Source: Corylus avellana
Lineage: Eukaryota > Streptophyta > Magnoliopsida > Fagales > Betulaceae
Length of the DNA stretch: 64,000 nt
Assembly (NCBI RefSeq): GCF_901000735.1
Contig: NC_081545.1
Coordinates: 10,339,973 to 10,403,972 of the forward strand
Direction of reading: 5' to 3'
Shown here piece by piece: positions 57,381 through 64,000 of the stretch (position 1 is the stretch's first letter; each line of letters begins with the position of its first letter). The translations under genes and the position numbers were made by a program. Under the pieces are notes generated by a model. That model had not been told where the DNA came from and did no database searches. It saw only the letters and a list, made by a program, of their open reading frames with translations.

Positions 57381-58874
57381 ATTATTTCCTATTCAGTTTT
57401 ATGGTGCCATTTTTCCATTTTGAATTTTCTTGCTATTGCGTAGAACAACATTGAGATATATATATATATATATATATATAAAGTTATTAAAAATTATTAA
57501 GCCTATTGTTAGTTGACAGTATTACATCAATATTGTCGAATAAAAATATAATATTTACCATTATTTTTTAATATCAAAATTTAAGGAGACCTTACAAATT
57601 TATATTGGTCAATGTAGTGAAAATGTCGCAATTTTATAATCTAAGGTGGGATATTATCATGTGGTACAAATATTGTTTTAACCTTTTTTTAAGGGAAAAA
57701 TATATTTTAAACTCTTAAATTATGACCACATTTTTGTTTATGCTTTCAAACTTTAAAAAATGATATTGAGCCCCCCCTCAACTATCACCACGTGTCAAAT
57801 TAAACATTTTTTCATTTTTTCCCAAAATGCCCTTGAAGTTATTAAAAAATTAGCATTTAAAAAATCTAAAATTATTAAAAAATTAAACAAAAAGGGAGAA
57901 AAATTAAAATATCAAAAAAAGGGTGACCTTTTGAATATTAGCTCCCTTAGTTTTTTTTTTTTTTTTTTTAATAACTTCAAGGGTTTTTGGGTAAAAAGAT
58001 GTAAAAATGTATAATTCAACATACGGTGGTAATTCAAGGGGCCCCGATACCACTTTTTAAAGTTTATATAAATGAAAATGTAGTAGTAATTCAAGGGACT
58101 AAAATATATATTCATTTTTAATTTATGAAAGCGTATAGTTGTTTTAAAAGGAAAAATCTTAAAAAGCCGCATGAACTAACCGTTGTTTTTGAAATAGCCC
58201 CATGAAGTTTAAAGTGTGCTAAAGTAATATATCAAATTACGTACCAAAGCTTATAAAAAATGCCACATTTTTATTGGATTTCTATAATACTTTTATGCTT
58301 TAAAAACTAAATAAAAAATTGATAAAATAAAAAACTAAAATAGTAAACCACCTTTGAGTGGCTCGTTGGCCACATATGAGATGCTCGGGGGTGACCACCT
58401 CATTGGCTAGGGGTGGCTTGTAGGCCATCAAAAGTTGGGGATTGTTATTAGCTTCTGAATTTTTTTATTATATTCCTTATAATACCGAATCCATTGATGG
58501 AGTTTTTTTTTTTAAATATTTTTCCTCTGTTTTAAACTTGTCAGGCATACAATTAGTTGGAGATTGTTATTAGGTTTTGAAGTATAACTAATTAGATATT
58601 ATCCAGTTCATTTGAACTAAAGAAGATCCCGTTCCATGTCCAACGGCTGGTTGGGAGACAAAAATTTCAAGGTGAGACATTTTTGTGGGAATATATTTTT
58701 GTACCAAAAAACCATAAACAACGTGCTTGACACATTACATCAAATAATTGAAGTGAAACCCTACTTGATATATGGTATTCAGGCTCATGACTTGTATTCA
58801 CAACGTTTATCACATTGGCTGCTATATTACATTCAATCTGCATTTAATGTGGTGGGTGGAAATTAATTCTTGGC
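57381..58874. other. Intergenic DNA with two small TIR elements and the WSD upstream region
   Basis: 57381-57690 resembles the end of the intergenic unit (about 48425-48690), with a (TA)n run near 57457-57480. 57691-58114 is a copy of the TIR element at 48693. 58149-58525 has GGAAAAAT...ATTTTTCC ends and a CCACC/GGTGG core, related to the truncated element at 49148. From about 58640 the sequence is the 5' flank of the intact gene. No other gene. Confidence 0.6.
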
Positions 58875-58884
58875 TTTAAATAGG
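58875..58884 (+). promoter_or_regulatory. Probable TATA box of the WSD-like gene
   Basis: TTTAAATAGG about 85 bp before the ATG. The pseudogene promoter at about 56485 has TTTAAATGTG at the equivalent place. Spacing fits transcription starting about 50-60 bp before the coding region. Inferred from sequence only. Confidence 0.45.
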
Positions 58885-58964
58885 TGAGGGTCTCTTCACT
58901 TGGACTCCCACAACTTAGAAGTTTACCTATTTTTGTAATTGAAGCTTTGAAAACACAAACCATT

Positions 58965-61900
58965 ATGGAGAACTTCAGGGAAGGATTGGAGCCAGTGAGT
59001 CCCTATGGACACTACTTCAACAGCTCTGAACTATATGTATCTATTATTGGTGTTTTTGAATATGAGATACCCATCAACCTCGTCCATGCCATGTCATGGC
59101 TCGAGAATGTTTTCCTCCCCATCCATCCACGCTTCTCCTCAATCATGGTGCCCTCACTCTCTGTTATTACTATCTTCATCTCAATCATTATTTTTTACCA
59201 TGTAAAATTTCTTAGAAACTGAGTTGTATGAATTCTCCAAACCCAGTCTTTAAAAGTGTCATTTGTTGCTTTAGTATGTGAGAAGCACATGTTATTAAAA
59301 AATGATAGAAATATTCAGAGGCCTGTGTCCCATACAATCTAATTTGTAGAAAATTTATATAGTTTAGAGACTATGTTAAAGAAATTTATGTCCTATTTTT
59401 TTTAAAAAAATATTTTAGCTAGTTATGACAACTTTTCTAAGTAGTGAGGATTCTGTATGCAGGTTACAAATGAAAAGGGTGAGAAAAAATGGAAAATGGT
59501 TGAAGTGAAGCTTGAAGATCATGTTAACGTCCCTATTATCCCAACTGGCTTGTCACCCACAGCATACGATGAACATCTTGACGACTGCATTTCAAATATT
59601 GGAATGGAGAAGTTCCCACAAAATAAACCGATGTGGGAAGTTCATATATTTAACCATCCAACAAGCAATGCAGCTGCCACTCTCATAATCAAGGTCCACC
59701 ATGCGCTTGGCGATGGCTACTCAGTCATGAGTGCACTTCTTTCTTCTGTGCAAAGGGCTGACAATCCTTCACTTCCGCTCACATTGCCTTCACGCCGGAG
59801 CACAGAAGCACAAAGTGGCAACAAAAGTGCTTGGGCGAGAGTGACTCAACTCTTTTCCTTGGCCTTGAACACTGCATCAGATTTTGGATGGAGCTTTTTG
59901 AAGAGCACTTTGGTTGAAGATGATCTAACGCCGATAAGGTCTGGGGATGAAGGAGCCGGGTTTTTGCCACTCACGTTATCAAGCATGACATTCTCTCTTG
60001 ATCGTATCAAACACATTAAGACCAAGCTTGGAGTGGTGAGAATATCAAACTATTGCTAATTAATGATTTGACTTTCATAATTATCATAAATAGTTTTATC
60101 GGATATAGTTTCCAAACGTTGCTTCCGTCATACACTCCCGTTTCATTTAAATTTTTCACATGTTAGGCGATCGAGTCTAAGCTCATGCATGAATAGAGTG
60201 TTAGAATATTAATTTAAAGGGGAGTACTGCTAGGGAGTCAAACAAATGAACCCAGAAAAATTTTAAAATTGATGTAGCAGACTGTGAATGGCAGACAAGG
60301 GAGAGAGAATTGCTTTTTTTTTTTATTATTTTTTTTTTATTTTAGGATTAGTAAGCAAAAGAAAGCAAATCTCATGATTAATTATGTACTTTTAGTAACT
60401 TCTAACTTATACATTTCTCGAAGGCTATGATAATTAGAACCATTTGCTTATCTTAGAGTATTCACAATGAAGTTGCCAATTTTTTATGCAAAATGACTCT
60501 TCAAAAGTTACTTTATCTGTATATTTTTTTTGTTTATTTAGTTTAGTTAATGAATTTTTAAAGGTCTCCTACATCCGATTAGCTATATTTTTATCTGTAT
60601 CATTTAAATATATATATTTTTTACTCTTTATTAATTATATCTTTATTTCTTTTTTAAAATTCGTATTTCATTCTTTATTTTTTCAATGGTAATTCATTTA
60701 ACACAATAATTTTCAACGATTATTATTTTTCAAATAATCATTTTTGTAACTATAATATTTTTGAAACCGTTGTATTTTATAATAATTATATTTTTCAAAT
60801 GTCGTATTTCCTAAAGTTAAGTATGAAAACCATATTCTCATAGTAATGTCAATCATATTTATGAAATATACTTTAATTAAAAATTGTGAAAGAATATTCT
60901 CATAATGATCCCTTGTAAAGTGGGAAAAGTTATGGGAAAAAAAGAAAACACGTGAGAGAAACAATAAAAAATAAAATGTCTCTCTTGAAAAGTGCTGTTA
61001 CATGTAGCATTTTTTTTTAACTAATCCAATGGAGGGGTTTTTACAAATCTGATTAGCCATTTTAAATAAAAATACCATTTCACTCATCCATTGTGAATGA
61101 TAATTCACAATTATTAAATAAAAATACACTAATTAATTCAATCAAAATTAGGAAACCATATTAAAGTCACAAAAAGAAAATCATGAGGTTGGGCAAGTTG
61201 GAAAAGGTCCTAGTCTCAAGATTCGAATTTATAGTTTGTGCATCTAACACTTGTCTGCTGGCTAATGTGCAATAGACATAACAATAGTTCATAATTAACT
61301 TTTATTAATAAATTGTTTCATTTGAATTTTATTTTCCAAAGTGCAGACGGTGAATGATATAATTGTTGGGATAATCTTCTATGGCACCCGGTTATGCATG
61401 CAAGAGATAAGCCATAAATCAAGCAATTCAAATTCTACAGCATTGGTGTTCCTCAACACTAGGAAAGTTAGGAACTATAAATCAATCAAGGAGATGGTGG
61501 GAGACTCAGAGGCACCATGGGGGAACCGAATTGCCTTCTTACATGTACCAATACCAAAGTTTAATGATCCTAAATCCTCAAACCCACTTGAGTATGTGTT
61601 GGAAGCACAAAAGATAATCAAGAAGAGGAGAACCTCATTAGGTGTTTATTTCACTGATAGGCTTTTGGACATTGTGAAGAAACTTAAAGGCCCAGAGGTA
61701 CATGTGTGATCTTATTCGTCTTCAACAATATTTTTGTGTCTATAAAATTATGCAACTTTTAACACCCATGTATCACACACAATATGTTTTTGTTTATATG
61801 CACATAGTAGGTTGTATCGGAGCTTATTGTTGCACAACCCTTCCCCCATTCCTTGTTTGTAATCTCAGAAAAAAAAAAAAAAAAATTTTCAAAAATTGTA

Positions 61901-63296
61901 GAGCAAATAGCTGGGTTTATTAATTTTAGGCAAGTTGTGATATGTTAAAGCAATGTGAAATTTCGAAAACAGGTTCTTCAAAAAAATTGCTAAGCAACAT
62001 TATAGTACATAATCAAATTTTTGTCTCCTAAATAAATAGAAAAGGTGAAAATTGGAATGATTTTTATATTTGAATTGCCATATCATAAATTTCTCATAAT
62101 TTGGGAATGTTGGGTACTGCAGGCAGCTGCTAGATATGTCCATGGGACATTGAGGAAATCCAGTATGACGATCTCAAACATGATTGGGCCAATGGAACAA
62201 GTGACTATGGCTAATCATCCGCTTAAAGGCTTTTATTTTATGACACCTGGTTTAGCTCAAGTAATATATAATACTCATAAACCGCAGTTAGTCCTTTTAT
62301 TTTGTGATAATTTGTTACTTCTGATATGAAAAAAAATCAACATTAATTAATGTGTGACCACCTTCTCATAGATAGGGATGAATAATTTGTGGCAAATTTT
62401 TATTTAAAAGTCACTTAGTTGAATTATTATCAAATAAAGAGGGTATTTGATTTAATTTGTACTTTTCTCATTAGTCATTAATATGGCTTTAGTTTAGCAT
62501 ATCTCCTATAATTTTTAAACGGTTTAGTTTGAATTTTAAGTTTTTCATGTAAAAGAGAGAAAATAAAATTAAATCTGAACTATTGGTCGAAAATACTACT
62601 CTTCTGTAAATTTTTTTACAGTGCCTGAGCTAAACACGTAACGGGATAAATTGTTAGGTTCTAAGAGAACCTAAATCTTAAATTCTAAAGGAACTTAAAC
62701 CTTTTAGATTTTGAGAGAAAAAAAACATTTTACAAACACTAGGTTTGAGATTAATTTTACTTTATTTTATTAATCATTCCCTCATTTATATGGAAATATT
62801 ACAATGACATAGAATTGGAGATAAACTCTGTAAAATTCTTTGGAGATACCTCCTAGTTGGTGTAAGCACCTTATTGGCATCTAGACTCTTATGACAATTG
62901 GACTTTGCACTGTAGGGTTACAGACTCAAACTCTTAAGTGAAATAGATAACTATTAACATGCCATATCCCATATAAAATTACCATTCACCATTCGGCTCC
63001 CCTTTTTTGTGTTGCCATTTTTGATGACTACTTGTAGGACTCATTGCTTTTAATTAGATTCATAATGATTTATGGCCCATTGTAACAAGTTTTTGTTTTT
63101 TTTTTCCTTCTCTTTTTCAATTATGGGTTTGCAGAATCTTACTATAACAATAGTAAGTTACATGGGAAATCTGAGGGTTACTGCTGGGATTGAAAAAGGA
63201 CTCTTAGATCCCCTAAAGTTCAAGTCATGCGTGGAAAATGCCTTTCAGATGATGCTCAAAGCCGCAGATGAGGTTCCTACACACAAAAAGTTTTAA
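58965..63296 (+). CDS. WSD1-like wax ester synthase/diacylglycerol O-acyltransferase, intact, 5 exons
   Basis: Bifunctional-type acyltransferase expected to esterify fatty alcohols or diacylglycerol with acyl-CoA at the ER, for cuticular wax or storage lipid. Predicted exons: 58965-59147, 59463-60035, 61347-61697, 62123-62260 and 63135-63296. All introns are GT-AG and phase 0, giving 468 residues, close to the usual ~480. The N terminus MENFREGLEPVSPYGHYF is family-typical. The catalytic HHALGDG is at about residues 140-146. Exon 4 has SNMIGPMEQV, where most family members have SN(V/L)xGP. Exon 5 (NLTITIVSYMGNLRV) is the C-terminal WS_DGAT_C domain. It is the only unbroken member of a local array with three relics. 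The start is the first ATG after the TATA-like box and matches the pseudogene exon 1. Exact substrate is not predictable. Confidence 0.93.
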
Positions 63297-63309
63297 TTTG
63301 AAGGCCACC

Positions 63310-63352
<43 letters not shown>

Positions 63353-63814
63353 TCTTAGTTTGGTTTTAATAATTATCATGACAAACCTAAGTGTTTGTCT
63401 CTTGAATTGTTATTTGGCATGTATTATGAACACTTCCAATAATCTTACGAATTGGGAAGAGTGACCAGCAACTACTTACAAAAATATTGTTGTTGTTCTA
63501 CTAGTTTTTTTTTTTTTTTTTTTTTGATAACGGGGAACTCTTCCAAGGAGATCAGGCCACTTCGTGTACTTCCCCACCACTAATAGGACCTTAAAATGTA
63601 GAAATTCGAGGCCTACGGTCACTTCATGCTCAAATATAGATTTATGAACTCTTGGAATGAGACAACTTTAGGCTTAGTATAAGCTATTCTTCTGATTCCT
63701 GAGTGAGTGCAAAGATTATTGCTGTTTAAACACATGTAAACCATGCCGAACAATCGCCGGATCATTGTTATTTGTTAGAGTACTATCAAAGTTTACTAGA
63801 CTATCATTGTTAGA
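63297..63814 (+). repeat. WSD-downstream intergenic unit (copy after the intact gene)
   Basis: Very close to 20703-21291 but without the ~100-bp tandem duplication. It begins with a long (TA)n run (63313-63347). The cassette lies at about 63530-63670. Confidence 0.8.
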
Positions 63815-64000
63815 TGTAATGCCCCGAAAAACCACCAACTTTCAAAGGTTAATAATTTTCTCAAAGCACTTTCAAAAAACATATTCTTCAAAGGTTTTAT
63901 AGCCCGATAACCGAAACCCCTTGTAAGTGGCCCCAAATCCCTTGCGATTTTCCAAAAACAATACCAAAACCTAACTCTTTGCCCGAATGTTTGCTAAGGG
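63815..64000 (+). mobile_element. Start of LTR-like repeat 'H' (runs off window)
   Basis: TGTAATGCCCCG after TTAGA at 63810-63814, nearly identical to 21292 onward. It is cut by the window end. Confidence 0.7.

Noticed and set aside
58884..58964. Upstream extension of WSD exon 1
   Set aside because: The frame is open for 27 more codons but has no ATG, and the family N terminus starts at the MENF codon at 58965.

Overview
The window is repeat-rich nuclear DNA of a flowering plant, probably a woody eudicot. The evidence is an intron-containing acyltransferase gene with GT-AG introns, plant-type Copia and Gypsy LTR retrotransposons, hAT/PIF-type MITEs, and AT-rich intergenic DNA with long homopolymers. 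I cannot name the species from sequence alone. One 100-N assembly gap lies at 19894-19993. No rRNA, tRNA, CRISPR array or bacterial-type operon was seen.

The right half is built around a degraded tandem array of a wax ester synthase/diacylglycerol acyltransferase (WSD1-like) gene. One copy looks complete: five exons between 58965 and 63296, 468 codons plus stop, with the HHxxxDG catalytic motif. Three relics accompany it: a last exon just right of the gap (20541-20702), exons 3-5 with a nonsense codon and frameshifts (29800-31912), and a first exon with a stop at codon 15 (57275-about 57380). Between the copies lies the same downstream intergenic segment, recognisable at 20703-27180, 31913-48690, 49288-54100 and 63297-64000. 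A further copy in opposite orientation fills 1-4720.

That intergenic segment carries stacked transposon insertions that can be dated relative to each other from target-site duplications (TSDs). An old LTR-like repeat (here 'H', TSD TTAGA) is present in all five copies. A solo LTR ('E', TSD CCACG) is present in three copies and absent from 20703-27180. A non-autonomous LTR element ('F', TSD GTTAC) sits inside E. In the 32.7-45.1 kb copy there are further younger insertions: a LINE-like element (14-bp TSD), a Gypsy-type solo LTR ('G', TSD GCCAA) inside F's 3' LTR, and a TIR element (TSD TATAG).

The left part (7.7-19.9 kb) is different. It holds a GC-rich patch, a 5'-truncated Copia retrotransposon (gag, protease, integrase, reverse transcriptase, RNase H and 3' LTR, 8.5-14.2 kb), a GA-rich stretch, a 62-bp GATC-rich minisatellite (16.6-17.3 kb) followed by a strong hairpin, and a 373-codon ORF resembling the 'putative plant transposon protein' family at 18200-19321.

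The only gene likely to serve the host is the intact WSD-like acyltransferase; the rest is mobile, relic or structural DNA. The main interest is the layered duplication and insertion history, the GATC minisatellite/hairpin block, and the F family, whose LTR is packed with TGACG motifs and whose body lacks pol.
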